Positions 12,901 to 23,035 of a stretch of DNA of 64,000 nucleotides are shown piece after piece. Position 1 is the first letter of the stretch; each line of letters begins with the position of its first letter. The stretch spans positions 1-64,000 of the forward strand of contig JASPKZ010001245.1 in assembly GCA_030220185.1 (NCBI GenBank), written 5' to 3'. The position numbers were made by a program, and so were the translations under genes. This stretch comes from Diploptera punctata (taxonomy: Eukaryota; Arthropoda; Insecta; Blattodea; Blaberidae). Below the pieces are notes generated by a model, which had not been told where the DNA came from, ran no database searches, and saw nothing but the letters and a program-made list of their open reading frames with translations.

Positions 12901-15900
12901 CTCTTTTGCACTGTGCCTTTACATAAAGGGAAATGTTTCCAACGCTATCAAACCCTCAATTTCTACTAGAAGGTCTGGTGAGAACACTAATAAAGATTTA
13001 CTTGTGCATTATTGTTATGGACTTATATATATTGATGTAAAAATCACACTGTGCTAGTGCGGTTTAATATTTATAAGTTCACCCTACTGACAGAAATGTC
13101 CGGTGTAGCAGGAGTGGGTGGAACGCACAGCTGTCGGTCACCAATGTGTTAAAATGTGAACAAATGGTAGTAATACAATTTTTCTTAAAAATAGTATTGA
13201 ACTTGCAAACTTCCATCCATATGCAAAACCCTAGGTGTTTAAACACCTAATCAAATTCCTATATCATCCTAGTGATATGAACCATTATATTCATGTTTCT
13301 AGTTTAAAAATTAACCACATAAGAGTTGTATAATTTTCTTTAGAAAATATTGAGTTGTATTTACAAGCTTTTCTTGTGCTATAAAAAAATAATTCCAGAC
13401 ATATATTCAAATAATTTTAATGTAAAGCTATTTAGAATGTAATATAAATGTCAACAATTAACTGTACTTACTTTCAGGTTTGCACATTCCAGAGTCACAT
13501 TTATAGCCAGGTTGACATTCATCATCACTGTTACAAAGTTCATCAAAACCTGCATCAATCAAATATTTAATTTTAATTTCATATTTAATACTAATCAAAT
13601 ATCACCTCACATAATATTTTCTTTTTAGACTGATTTCGGAGTATTATTCTCCATCCTCAGTATTTTCTCGACGGTTATTCTGTTATGGTGATACCGATTC
13701 TTCCTCCATCTGTTGGTAGACCGATAAATCTTCAAATCAAATCATAATTCTTGAGAATTCCAAATTTCATTAATTTCTCCTTTTTTTATGTAGATTTTTC
13801 CCCGAACTACTTCCACTTGAATTCTTTAGGTTTTTCTATTTGTTTTATTAATTTTTTTTATTAATCATAAATTAGATTAGATTTATTTAGATTTATTTAG
13901 CCTGGTGGAGTTAAGGCCATGTGGCCTTCTCTTCCACTCACCAGAACAAACATATGTTACATATGAATACAAAAAATTACAATAATAGTCATATTAAACA
14001 GGACAAACATATGTTACATATGAATACAAAAAAAAAATTACAATAATAGACATTGAACAATTAATATCTGTCATATTGAATAATAATGAAAATAATGTCT
14101 AATAATACAATGTAACTAAATACAATTAAAATTAAATTAATGATACAATGAATTAAAAAAAAAAGGAATAACAGCTCGAATCTACTATACATAAAACGAA
14201 AAGAAAAAATACAAAGAAAGTAATAAACTACAATGAATTAATCTACGCTTTTTATACAAGGCATTAGGTAAATATATTAACAAATCCTAATTTAGCCTTT
14301 CCTTCAATTTGATGTTCTTCTGACCAAGCATGAGTGGCTCTTACAGATTTATATACTTTCCCATACTTAATAAATTTACAAATTTTCAATTTAATTTTAA
14401 CGTCAGTTTTATTTATAACAAAAATATCCAGGTATTTATGAATAGAATCATATACTAAAAATTAATTGGCCAGAATTTTTTTAAATAACATGTAATAATA
14501 GAAATCTATACTGACAATAAAATGTCAAAATAAATAAATGTATATCCGAAAGAAAATATGTTAATAATGGAGTTCGTGAAGTTTCCCATTATTACCAACA
14601 CTATTTAATATTTACATGAATAAAATCATTTCTAAATGGAATCTAATCTATACATCAGGAATCATAATAAGCCATGAGCTGATTAGATCGGCTCTGATGC
14701 TTCTGTCCATTACCTGCCAGACAATATACTTAAACTACTTGCAAAGTCAATCACATCAGTGGATGTGATTTAAGTCTCTGACACAAAAATTTTACCAGTG
14801 GCATGCAGAGAGTTAAATACCCTACTTTTCGCAATTCAGAGAATAAACTTACTATTAGGATTATATACATTAAATAAAATATTAAAAGATTTTGGAATGG
14901 AAATTTCAGTACAAAAGTCAAAAGTAATGGCATTCTTAGGAGAAGATCCAATTAAGATAATACACAATAATCAATGCTTAGAACAAGTACAAAATTTAAA
15001 CTATTTAGGTTGTGAAATATCCTATCAACATGAAAAAGATGTGAACAAGAAAATCACCAAATTTACACAAATCTTAGGAATAATAAATAATACATTAAAA
15101 GCTAAATTAGTACAAAAATCCACAAGAATAAAAATATATAATGCTTTATCATTACCCTCCCTTTTATATGGGAATGAGAGTCGGACATTAAGAAAAAGAA
15201 TGGAAATGAAATTTCTCAGAAGAACAGCAGGATACACTCTTTTAGATCGAAAAAAGAATGAAGAAATGTTTGTACAATTAGAAGAAGAATCAGTAGAAGA
15301 AAATCTCAAAAGATATAAAATAAATTGACTACACCATGTAATTCAAGAATCCCAAAAATGACGATGCAATATGAACCCAAAGGACATCGTCAACCAGGAA
15401 GACCTCTTAAAGACTGCTAGATGGGGCCAAAACAGGTCTACAAAGGCCTAATTTGTGACGAATGATGATGATGTTATGGGGAAAACAGGTTAAAAAAATT
15501 AAAGTAGAATATGTAAGTGGATAGCAAGTACAATGAAGTAGTTAGAATGGAGGATTTGGAGAAGAACAGTTGGAAGTTGACAGAATATAACTGCTGGGTG
15601 TTCTTTGTTGATGTCCTTGCTCCATCTTCTTTAAACTTTCCTTGTGTCCCCTTTTGTCCCTCAATCCTACTAATATAAAAGCAAAGTGAGATTTACATAT
15701 AGTGATAAAAAACACAAATAGGTAGGTAGATTTATTGACAGGGACACTTTAATATTAGTATCAATTATTATATTTTATCATGGTGACTAAACCACAAAGC
15801 TATATTATTCATGAACTCTTTAAAATGAATGCCAATTTGATTTTGTTCTCAGTAAAAGATTCTTTATTTCATAATTTAATTTGTCTCATTTCAGTTTTTT

Positions 15901-18900
15901 CCAGTTAAAAACTGGAAAAAGCAACATTATACTATAATTTTAAAATACAATAGCAAATAACATTACGAGGGTTGTTTAATAATTAAAACATTTTGTCTCT
16001 TCATTCTTACCTCTTATAGTTGTTTTTGTCGAACATATGTTTCAAGGCTTCTTAGCCCCATCATCAGCGATTACAGACTGAATTTTCTTATATTGTCGAT
16101 CCTGATTCTTGATTCCTGCTCTCTCTTACTCTGGTCCAATGAATTTACTAATGAGGTTCCTTTCTCCGGGAATTTCAAAATTCATAATGAAATTCATAAG
16201 AACGAGGAAAGTATTATGAATTTTTACTTCCCGGAGAAAGGAACCTCATTAGTAAATTCATTGGACCAGAGGCAGAGAGAGCAGGAATCAAGAATCAGGG
16301 CCAACAACATGAGAAAATTCAGTCTGTAATCGCTGATGATGGGGCTAAGAAGCCTTGAAACATATGTTTGACAAAAAAACTATAAGAGGTACGAATGAAC
16401 AGACAAAATGTTTTAATTATTATACTATAATATTGTAATCTTGTTAAGGAAAGAGTGGAGAATGCTGAGTTTACAGTGAAAGACCTGCTATTGGGCAGAA
16501 TGCTATGAATGAAAAAATGAATTGTAATATTCACAAAAATGGATGCAACTTTCACTAACATAAAAAATCCATTTCCCATGTCCTGTGCAGTAGCCAAGTG
16601 GTTAAGGTAAGATACCTTGGCACAGAACTATGGGAGTTGCACTGGTTCAAGTCCCCATGGGGTAAGAAATCTTCTCATGGAATTTCGGCTAGTATGAGAC
16701 CAGTGCCCACCCAGCATCATGAGGAATTTCGATAGCTACAATAAATAGTGGCTCAAGGTTGACACAATCTGCTATATCTGCTGGGGACCCGACATGCTGA
16801 CCACGTGTCGCCCCTACACTGGCTGGTTTGATTGTCTACCTCTGTGATTAACACATGTGAATGTGACGCTAGCATCTGGTAGACCAAGGGCCTTTCTAGG
16901 CCTGTTGCACCTTGGAGTTATAACATAAAAACATAGCAAACTTAATTAATAATTTTACAAGCTAACAAGCAAGGATTATCAATTGAAATATTATATGAAC
17001 ATCAATAATTACTTCATTGCAAGGCTGAATAAAAAATGAATAATTTTACATTGTTAATCGTTACAATTTGAATTTAATTTTATCAACTGGCAGTGCTGAT
17101 TGAAACAACTTTTATTTAATAATCATTAAATGAATCAGATTTACATCAATCGATCAGTCAGTAGCACTTCAGCCCTTTTTGGGCTGCTTTCCTTCACCCT
17201 TCTCTGTTTCTTGCTGTTTTCCATTTCTGGATGTGGAGTACATTGACAGCATCCTTTCCAACCATATCTTCCCAATAATTGCTAGATCTTCCAACTGGTT
17301 GCTTCCCTCCAAAATGTCCATCTAGAACTCTTTTTGGTATTCTTTTGCACCGAGACTTGAACCCTTTTAACCACGCGATCTGGCACCAAAGATGACCGCG
17401 TGTTGGTGCTGGATCAAACCGTTATTGTTGATACATTTTTGAATAGAAAACATAGATTGCTCAAATTAAGATATCTTTGCCCGGGCCCATAAAAGGCAAA
17501 GATTAATTCAACTTTCCTTAATAAATTATCAAACATGTAATGTGCAGTAAGCTACAAGCTATAATCGTGGAAGCTTTAAGGAAAGAGGAACTCACACACG
17601 CTTGAGTAAGCTTTGGAATTTACCTTCATATCTGACATCGGCTAGCTGCTAAATGAATGGGCTTAAGTAAGTAAAATAGACAACTAAAGTTTTAATGCGA
17701 GTCAAAAAGATAGTCAGATATAACATTGAAAATAAATGAATAAATAATTAATTTAACAGAGAAAATAATACTATCATTGATCATCTATACAGAAATAATA
17801 TAAACAAACATGCGTACAACATGACACTCACACTAGTCCAGCCTAGGGTCGGGGTACATGGTCCTTGCGACCCCACCCTGACCTAAAGGACTAACAAACC
17901 AAACTAGCTCTTCTGAGGTATATCTACCAGACTCATACTGTAGATAAACAGATGATGATCTGATGTTAGAAAACGCAGCTCTTTATGGGAGTTCACAAGG
18001 AGAGGGGAGAATGCACGATAGCACATGATCACACATGAAATGGAGACACGATGACGTATAGGTTGTGCAGTATGGCGTAATCCCTGTATCGAAATCTTGA
18101 TTTCGGTACACTTTCATTTTCTATTCTAACGAAGTGTCTGACCCACCGTCATCTTTTGATATGTATGTAGTTAGACACTAATTATAGCATTGACAATAAT
18201 GATGTACTAATTTTAATTCACTGATACTGACTATACTAAATCTGAGCTAAGTTCCAGTTGTACTGTAAACAAACATAAGGTATTACTCCACTGACTTCAT
18301 CTATTGGGGGAACCATGGTGCTACTTTTACCTGCCATATGAGTGAACCATGTATGGAACTGTCATCGATAGGAACATTGTTCTTAGACAACATCATATTT
18401 AACGGTAAATAAGACTGAATACAGGTTAAGATGTATCAGTAATTAGGAACTTCCATTTCTTATTTATTTATGATAAAAATATATATGGGCCTACCTCATC
18501 CGATGTTTATTTTTTCCTTCATGTTTTGTTTTTGTTTTTTTTTTTTTTTGCAAATGCCCCAGGTTGTCTTTCGACATTTCTAGTGTTCTCTCCTGGCATG
18601 GCGTACTTGTAACCCACTTCTGAGGTTGGGGCGCCTGGAAGGCAGGGATACATTGCCCCGATGATATGATGGGTGATGATGATGATAGTGGTGCGTCAGG
18701 AGAGTCCCTAATCCTAAACTTAATCTAAGATGAATATGAATTATGATCATTGCGATGGCCATATGATTTTGATGACCGTTTGGGCCTTAAAGTTTTCCTG
18801 ACATTTGTCTTACAGGTGAGGAAAAACTCTGATAAAACCTCACCCAGAAAAACTGTCCTGTCCGGGGATCGAACCCAGGCCCGCTAGGTGACAAGGCAGC

Positions 18901-19867
18901 ACACTACCTCGAGACCACAGCAATAGATGTTGATAGATATCCTTTATTTGCAATTTCATTATGAGCAGAATTTATGCTCCATTTTGATTCACCTGTAAAT
19001 TCTGATGTTATATTCACCACATCTTCAATGGCTAATCAGGGATATTTTTCACTAAATTGTTTGAAAACATTCAAAATAATTTGTTTCTCTTTTTCAAATA
19101 GTTTCTTTTTCAGCTTTTTAAGAAATTCTATAGAAAGCAATCATCTTAAAACAATAGAAATCAGAACGTAATCTGCATTGTGCGTGCATAAGAATTAAAC
19201 ATTGAAATTCTTATGGTGAAATCAAATGTTTCTTACCTCTCCTCATACAAATCTTAATACTTAGAAGATTTGTATGAGGAGAGGTAAGAAACATTTGATT
19301 TCACCATAAATTAAACCTTATAGTGATTAATTCCTGTAAAAGTTAAATGAAATTCTTATTTATTTAATCTATCAAAATTGTAATTGTATATTTTAAGATT
19401 CTCCCATATAACTTACATAGACATGTGCTAGATAATACGTAATTTTATTATTTTTATTTTATTTATTTAAAGTGTTAGAGATCTTACATGCTTACAGATA
19501 TGACATTATTCGACCAATGAAAATGCAGTCTATACATCTGGTTTGTTTACATTACAACTGGAACTTAGCTCGGAAGAGGTATACAGAATGCATTTGGAAA
19601 CAACTACACAGTGAAAATTGGTTATCCAAAATAAATGCGCAGTTTGTAAATATTAAAAGAGTGAAATATACCTTTATATTGATGGCAAGCCCCACACATG
19701 CCACACACAGATGTTTGTTCTTGCCACACGTAGCTATCTGAACAGCTGTCATACTCATCATTGTAGCAGTTCAACACTTCTGAGTCAGGGCAGACTTGTG
19801 TACATACTGTGCTCACAGCAAATATTTCCAACATGATAACTACCATACACAATCTGTAATTATCCAT
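1711..19867 (-). CDS. Secreted thyroglobulin type-1 repeat protein (gene span, 3' end outside window)
   Basis: Four exons join in one frame: 19867-19672, 13549-13468, 6124-6048 and 1893-1711 (538 nt, 179 codons plus one base). The protein starts with a signal peptide (hydrophobic core LCMVVIMLEIFAV, residues about 6-18). A cysteine-rich N-terminal region follows, then a short CxxxDxCxxGxxC-type module (exon 2), the end of one thyroglobulin-1 domain (CYCAD, exon 3) and another thyroglobulin-1 domain (CNEQGNYETLQC then CWCAEE, exon 4). Thyroglobulin-1 domains are extracellular and in some families inhibit cysteine proteases. No activity can be assigned here. Introns of 4-7 kb are filled with transposons. 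No stop codon was found before the left edge, so the gene continues there. An extra exon could hide in a long intron. The exon 2 donor was chosen because it alone restores the frame into exon 3. Confidence 0.8.
2586..2686 (-). repeat. tRNA-like SINE fragment
   Basis: On the minus strand a B-box-like GGGGTTCAATTCCC is followed by TCAGA-type sequence, and A-box-like remnants lie near 2640-2660. A similar fragment is at 2340-2405. Both look like 5'-head remnants of tRNA-derived SINEs. The family was not assigned. Confidence 0.45.
2688..3581 (+). mobile_element. Mariner-like element, internally deleted
   Basis: Near-perfect inverted ends of about 29 bp begin CGAGGGTGGATCAAATATAA at 2688 and are mirrored at 3553-3581. 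TA dinucleotides lie directly outside (2686-2687 and 3582-3583), as expected for Tc1/mariner. Inside are plus-strand transposase pieces: an N-terminal helix-turn-helix region (2832-3030), a second region (3040-3200), and a C-terminal piece (3205-3500) with the third catalytic Asp in SPDLSPCDYHLF. The central catalytic part is deleted and the frame is broken several times. The element cannot be autonomous. Confidence 0.9.
3584..6047. other. Intron 3 of the thyroglobulin-1 gene
   Basis: This AT-rich intron lies between exons 3 and 4. It holds a LINE end at 4498-4735 and otherwise no open frame or repeat that I can support. Microsatellite-like ATT runs are at 5310-5320. Confidence 0.5.
4498..4735 (+). 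mobile_element. LINE 3' end with (GAA)n tail
   Basis: The plus strand encodes a short C-terminal polymerase remnant, including HVQRMENER and GRPRWKWKTYVR, and ends in GAAGAAGAAGAAG. The order GHxxRM, GRPRxRW and terminal basic tract is common at the C-terminus of LINE polymerases in insects. Similar ends are at 6940-7110, 48325-48460 and 56690-56830. Confidence 0.65.
6048..6124 (-). CDS. Thyroglobulin-1 gene exon 3 (end of first Tg-1 domain)
   Basis: The acceptor TTTCAG lies just above 6124 and the donor GTAAG just below 6048. The exon encodes CYCADTKGVRIFGEQVWS, then KAENMTC. This matches the CWCVDxxGxxIxG part of thyroglobulin-1 domains, with tyrosine in place of the usual tryptophan in CxC. 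The first half of that domain would have to come from exon 2 or from a missing exon. Confidence 0.75.
6550..6695. repeat. Tandem duplication, 68-bp unit
   Basis: AAAATATCTTCAAATAT recurs at about 6557 and 6625. Each copy is followed by a similar stretch containing CAAATAACCTGTA(T/C)ACATT and a run of short CACAT motifs. This is two copies of a 68-bp unit with few differences. Confidence 0.75.
6940..7112 (+). mobile_element. LINE 3' end with (GAA)n tail
   Basis: A short degenerate stretch ends CCTTGGCCTAATACTTGG followed by a GAAGAAGAAGAAG run. The same ending, with (GAA)n, is seen at 48325-48460 and 56690-56830. Only the last part of the element is present. Confidence 0.5.
7300..8375 (+). 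mobile_element. LINE family 1, copy 1 (RT fragment, broken)
   Basis: The plus strand encodes the last third of a non-LTR reverse transcriptase in several frames. GLKQGYALSPLLFNFILEYA (about 7370-7430) matches the RT box before the active site. LLVYADG follows at about 7540, in place of the YADD core, so the active site is damaged. The EVNINKTKYM and FKYLGTRITNRNEM boxes come next. The copy ends CAGTGAGTTAGTTAG, a tetranucleotide tail. The same family occurs at 23985-24450, 28256-28392 with 29678-29830, 35195-36060 and 57552-57960. Confidence 0.85.
8376..9190. other. Intron sequence without recognisable features
   Basis: This is AT-rich intron 2 sequence of the thyroglobulin-1 gene. I see no coding potential, paired ends or repeat that I can support. 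Confidence 0.5.
9197..9410 (-). mobile_element. SINE family A, copy 2 (5'-truncated)
   Basis: On the minus strand the SINE A body and 3' end are present, finishing GTGATCCCAC next to the CTTTACTTACTT-type tail. The tRNA-like head seen at 24474 is missing. A 5' truncation fits incomplete target-primed reverse transcription. Confidence 0.85.
9418..9915. repeat. (ATT)n microsatellites
   Basis: Interrupted trinucleotide arrays of TTA/ATT type lie at 9418-9480 and 9783-9915, some units changed to ATC or TTG. The sequence between them is AT-rich and without features. Confidence 0.9.
10840..11110. mobile_element. SINE family D, inverted pair
   Basis: Two tRNA-like modules face each other. A minus-strand copy at about 10908-10955 has the T-arm/B-box CTGGGTTCAAGCCCCAG. 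A plus-strand copy at about 11008-11082 has the A-box TAGCTCAATGATTAGAGC. The 3' tail (CTTCAAATATTTATCCATCA) follows at 11090. The motif AACATTATGAGGC at 10852 precedes the pair, as it precedes several foldback elements elsewhere in the window. Confidence 0.7.
11133..11388. mobile_element. MITE with 26-bp inverted ends
   Basis: AATTGAGGAGTTGAATGGAA, extending to ATATGGG, starts at 11133 and its reverse complement ends at 11388. The 256-bp interior has no coding sequence. This looks like a non-autonomous DNA transposon. The parent family and target duplication are not clear. Confidence 0.75.
11402..11522. repeat. Foldback palindrome P1
   Basis: The arms are about 50 bp, imperfect (AATTAATGAGTCG at both ends in mirror image, then CTCATA and CTTCAAA blocks), around a short loop near 11455-11470. 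It belongs with the other palindromes that carry a CTxACCTCATA-like motif in the arm. Confidence 0.75.
11877..13148 (+). mobile_element. piggyBac-like element, decayed
   Basis: The ends CACATTGGTGAC and GTCACCAATGTG are exact inverted repeats, each with TTAA directly outside (11873-11876 and 13149-13152), the piggyBac target site. The plus strand keeps C-terminal transposase pieces. 12243-12452 includes ERKTRVCGTMRINRGLP. 12495-12737 includes KGVDRADQYLSYY, the region of a catalytic Asp in piggyBac DDD transposases. A cysteine-rich tail near 12860 (RKETRYICSFALCLY) fits the C-terminal zinc-binding domain. The N-terminal half is lost and stops break the rest. Confidence 0.92.
13468..13549 (-). 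CDS. Thyroglobulin-1 gene exon 2 (small Cys-rich module)
   Basis: The acceptor is at 13552-13550. The exon encodes FDELCNSDDECQPGYKC followed by DSGMCKPESK. Six cysteines in 22 residues resemble the small EB/dickkopf-like modules of secreted proteins. Two donors are possible: GTAAGT at 13471 or GTACAG at 13467. Only the second gives the phase that reads into the CYCAD frame of the next exon, so it was chosen. The first would need another, unseen exon. Confidence 0.7.
13885..14290 (-). mobile_element. LINE 3' UTR, second copy
   Basis: This matches the 3' UTR at 415-670 (shared CCACTCACCAG, AATGTCTAATAATACAAT and GGAATAACAG blocks, in the same order). An internal duplication of ACAAACATATGTTACATATG occurs at 13947 and 14002. 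No coding part is left. Confidence 0.65.
14790..15470 (+). mobile_element. LINE fragment (RT connection region, C-terminus)
   Basis: An open frame of 176 codons (14798-15328) carries FGMEISVQKSKVMAF, LNYLGCEISY and LLYGNESRTLRKR. This is the KTK, YLG and YGxExWTL order found after the active site of many LINE polymerases. Downstream, in the same frame but with stops, comes a GRPLKD stretch and an ATGATGATGATG end. The active-site YADD is upstream and absent. It was probably 5'-truncated on insertion. Confidence 0.8.
15979..16422. repeat. Large foldback palindrome P2
   Basis: Two arms of about 200 bp mirror each other. They share blocks such as CAAGGCTTCTTAGCCCCATC, AATGAATTTACTAATGAGG and TTTCTCCGGGAA. 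The only long open frames here are mirror images and are not genes. The motif AACATTACGAGGG lies just to the left, at 15960. Confidence 0.85.
16568..16920 (+). mobile_element. SINE family B, copy 1 with 11-bp target duplication
   Basis: The tRNA-like head has an A-box-like TAGCCAAGTGGTTAAGG and a B-box GGTTCAAGTCC. The body ends GGCCTTTCTAGGCCTGTTGC. TAACATAAAAA occurs at 16556-16566 and again at 16921-16931, so the limits are well supported. Minus-strand copies are at 40226-40575 and 41320-41625. Confidence 0.88.
17150..17345 (-). mobile_element. LINE C-terminal fragment
   Basis: The minus strand reads RIPKRVLDGHFGGKQPVGRS, then NYWEDMVGKDAV and an IQKWKTA stretch. This is the P-K-x-V-L-x-G, G-R-x-x-x-x-W-x-D pattern of LINE polymerase C-termini. 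Only about 60 codons remain. Confidence 0.7.
17400..18545. other. Intron 1 sequence, no assigned element
   Basis: Mixed composition, with a GC-richer patch at 17840-17890. I found no open frame, paired ends or tRNA-like head that I could support. Confidence 0.4.
18548..18925 (-). mobile_element. SINE family C, copy 1
   Basis: On the minus strand the tRNA-like head at about 18858-18925 includes a B-box GGGTTCGATCCCC. The body contains the complement of CTCTCCTGGCAT and a GCACCTGGAAGGCAG-like block near 18630. Related bodies are at 34862-35095 and 51655-51945. Confidence 0.75.
19211..19309. repeat. Perfect hairpin, 44-bp arms (P3)
   Basis: 19211-19254 and 19266-19309 are exact reverse complements, with an 11-nt loop. 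The arm includes TTTCTTACCTCTCCTCATAC. The absence of any mismatch implies a recent origin or gene conversion. It lies in intron 1 of the thyroglobulin-1 gene. Confidence 0.93.
19672..19867 (-). CDS. Thyroglobulin-1 gene exon 1 (start codon, signal peptide)
   Basis: ATG is at 19867-19865. It encodes 65 residues plus one base: a 22-24 residue signal peptide ending near VSTVCTQ, then a region with ten cysteines, including CGMCGACHQYK. The donor GTATAT is at 19671-19666. An in-frame ATG lies 7 codons downstream, but the first one keeps the N-region ahead of the hydrophobic core. Upstream promoter elements were not recognised. Confidence 0.8.
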
Positions 19868-20086
19868 ACAATATTAAAATATACAGTACTACAACTTGTA
19901 TAGGAGCATGTGTCTGGATACAAATCTTTCAATTATGTAATTAACAAATTGATAGACTGATTGATTTAATCCATTCCATGTAAATTCTTTATTTCTAAAT
20001 ATTCCCTGTCCAACTCCAAAATTAAAGAAAAATATTTTTGTCACAATCTTACTACAAGATGGGGGAGAGGATTATTCTCAATTTCC

Positions 20087-21690
20087 AATTAAGATTATTT
20101 ATCTATCTATCTTTAGGTTTTTACAGCTGCTGCTGTCTTCCCGTGCCAAACCTCCAAAGCCATCTTCAATGCTTAGCCCTTTTGTTTGCATTACTGTCTT
20201 CACGTTTTCCTTCCATGTTAACTTTGGTCTCCCTCTTTTCTTCTTTCTGGTTGGTTGCCATTGATATAGTTGCTTCGGCCAGCGCTCATCTTCCATTCTT
20301 AAAATATGTCCTAACCACTTTAATTCCTCTCCTCAATTCTTTCAATTATGCTTTCTTCTGCTTCCATTTCCCTATTTGTGACATGTTCTAATTTTGACTT
20401 TCTGGCACTTCTGCGTAAATAATTTCTAGAGCTATTAGTCTATTCTTGTAGTACTTATTGATTGTCCATACATTGCAATAGATTCCACCAATGTTTTACC
20501 AATATATTTTTTTGTCTTTCCAAATGTATCCCACCATGTGGAATTTAATGATGATATTATTTTGCTACTCAATTCAATTCTATGCCTATACCTTCAATGT
20601 TATCCATAATTATTCCCAAATATTTAGTTTGTTTCACTTGCTTTATTTGAATCCCTTCTTCCGATATAAAATTATCTCTTTCATTGCTATTTATTGCCAA
20701 ATATTGTTTTTTTTTGTAAATTTTCTGTGAGACCCCATGATTCATTTGTGTTTTTCAACCTTTTTATCATGAATTCCATATCATCAAATTTGTCTTGTGC
20801 TAAAACCACTTGATCATCAGCAAATTTTAATGTCAGAAAAATCTGTTGACTATTGGGATACCCATACCTTTGCAGCTTTGTTTCCATTTTATTAATGTAA
20901 ATTCTACATAAATATTAAATAAAATTGATGATAGACCTCTGTGGTTTTTATAGGATTAGATATTTTTATTTCCAATTTTAACATAAGCCGAGTTATCTTT
21001 ATAAATTTGTTTAATAATTTCTATTAGGTTTATATCAATATTGTATTTCTCTAATACTTCCCATAATTTGTTCCTCGGAATTGAGTCATAAGCTTTCTCT
21101 AAATCTATCATTGTCAAATGGGATTCTTCTCCAACTGCAGTCTGTTTTTCAATTAACTGTTGGATTACAAATATATTGTCAACGCAATACCTTCCTGGTC
21201 TGAATCCATTTTGATCTTCACCTATTTTGTCTTTAGTATCTTTTTGTAACTTTGTTTTTAATAACTTTGTAAATATTCTATATAATATGTTATTTATACA
21301 TAGTCTTCTAAAATTTTTTGCGTCTCTTCTATCACCCTTGTATATTGGTACAATGTAGCTTATTTTTCATTCATCAAGAATCTTCTGTATTGAAATGCAC
21401 TTATTAAACAAGTCCCTCAATCTACCTATTAAATTTTTTTGACTACATTTAATTAACTCATTGAGTATATTTCCTGGCCCTGGTGCCTTTTTATTCTTTA
21501 GGGTTTGAATTTCTAATTCTATATCTATTGTATCAAATTCCAGTGTGTTAATTTCTGTAGTTGGATTCTCTATAGTTTCCATAAACTCTTTTCTACTTTC
21601 TGACAGTATAAGAATTATAAGATTATTTAAAGTACACAAAAATTCTTTGGAGATCCCATTGTTTACCTTGATCAAAATTTGGTAGATTGC
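20087..21690 (-). mobile_element. LINE family 2 (RT, frame-broken)
   Basis: Read leftwards on the minus strand: a start region with LKNKKAPGPGNILNELIK (about 21475), the conserved K-A-P-G-x-D/N box of RT domain 1; then TLKFADDQVVLAQDK (about 20830), in which FADD is the catalytic core; then WGLTENLQKKT; and the C-terminus RWPKQLYQWQPTRKKKRGRP (20245-20285). The end has a short (GATA)n tail at 20098-20110. Many frameshifts make it non-coding now. The endonuclease half is absent. Confidence 0.88.
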
Positions 21691-22165
21691 AATATAGAAA
21701 GTTTACAAATTATTGAGTAAAATAAAAAAGCAGAGAGGTTTACTTTAATGGTAGCAATTATGGCTGCTAATTCAACAGAAAATATGAATATTGCAATTGT
21801 TTTACAGGATAAGTAATAAAAGCACATGCAGTCCCTTGTAAAATAAGAAAAAACATGATTTGATTGAAACAAATATTTTTCTATGAAGGTGAAAGTATGG
21901 TTTAATTTTTAGACAATAATTGAAAAAAAGAGCATTGTATAAATGCTTGTTCAACATGCTTATGTCAAAATTAAAATATTTTCCCAACATTGTGTTTGTG
22001 TTCTAATGCCACCCACTGCAGTTTCCATGCTTTGGGTTCTGTGATGGATGGATAAATATCATTAATGTCTATTTTAAATTTACATGCCACTATGAGAAAA
22101 TTAGAAAGAAGTGAAATTAGTATGTACATCTTCATGGTTTATTGTGAGCGACACATTAATTTATA

Positions 22166-23035
22166 CAGTAAAAGCTCCTTATTCATGGTTTCATTATTCG
22201 CATGTTAAAAAATTGCGACACAGTTCCTGTATTCGTGGCTAAAAATGTCTTTATTCGCAGATCCAGTCAGCATATTAGAAGGATTAGTATCCTTTATTAA
22301 CCATCAGCAGTTTTTTTTTTCTACAGGCAGGTGCCAAGGTGGCTTTTACAAATAGTGGTTTAAACCAAATGGACAAATTAATATCAAAACAAACCTTATT
22401 GCCACTAACCCTAAAGTTCATTGTTGAAAGCTGTTGTCGTATTTCACGTGCCGATATGTACTTTGATAAATGCCTCCATCAACACAATCGGTATATTATT
22501 GTTTCAACTTGTCATTCGTTGCAATAATTTTGATTGAATAATATGTGTCTCTTGTGCTTTGTTCCCAGTTTATAATGTCAAGTAAAAGGAAATAAAAATT
22601 AATACCGAGAGAGAAAAGAATTAGTGTTGCCATTTAAAGTAAAAATAGAAATGCTCAACCGTTTATACACATTGACGAGTCATTTGCATCTATACCATGC
22701 TGTTTCAACATTAAAGAATCTAGAAATCCAAAGATAAAATAAGGAATTCACAGCTGAATATCAATCTTAATTGAAAGACCTTTTAACAGCGGCAAAATAG
22801 AAAAAAATATTAAGTATTTTAAGACCTTGCCTAAACCTGACAGTAATAATAATAATTAATAGAAATTGTTCAAAATATCTCATTAATTGATTTTATTTTG
22901 ATAATTTAAATTCTATTTTGTAACATTTGAACGTATCCCCTATATACCCATACAAATTACCATTCCATATTCGTGGTTTCTGTATTCGCGGCATATTTGT
23001 GGAACATATCCCCCACAAATAAAGAGCTTTTACTG
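22166..23035 (+). mobile_element. Pogo/Tigger-like element, non-autonomous
   Basis: The inverted ends CAGTAAAAGCTCCTTATTCA and its mirror (AAAGAGCTTTTACTG) sit inside TA flanks (22164-22165 and 23036-23037). Further mirrored TTATTCGCG-type blocks follow the ends. A possible N-terminal transposase remnant starts ATGTCAAGTAAAAGG at 22576, in the style of Jerky/CENP-B-type proteins, but it is stopped at once. Confidence 0.8.

Noticed and set aside
16093..16597. Open frames of 78 and 92 codons in opposite orientation.
   Set aside because: They mirror the arms of palindrome P2 and have no protein-like features.
20038..20391. A 117-codon plus-strand frame rich in Leu, Phe and Ser.
   Set aside because: It is the antisense shadow of a minus-strand LINE reverse transcriptase.
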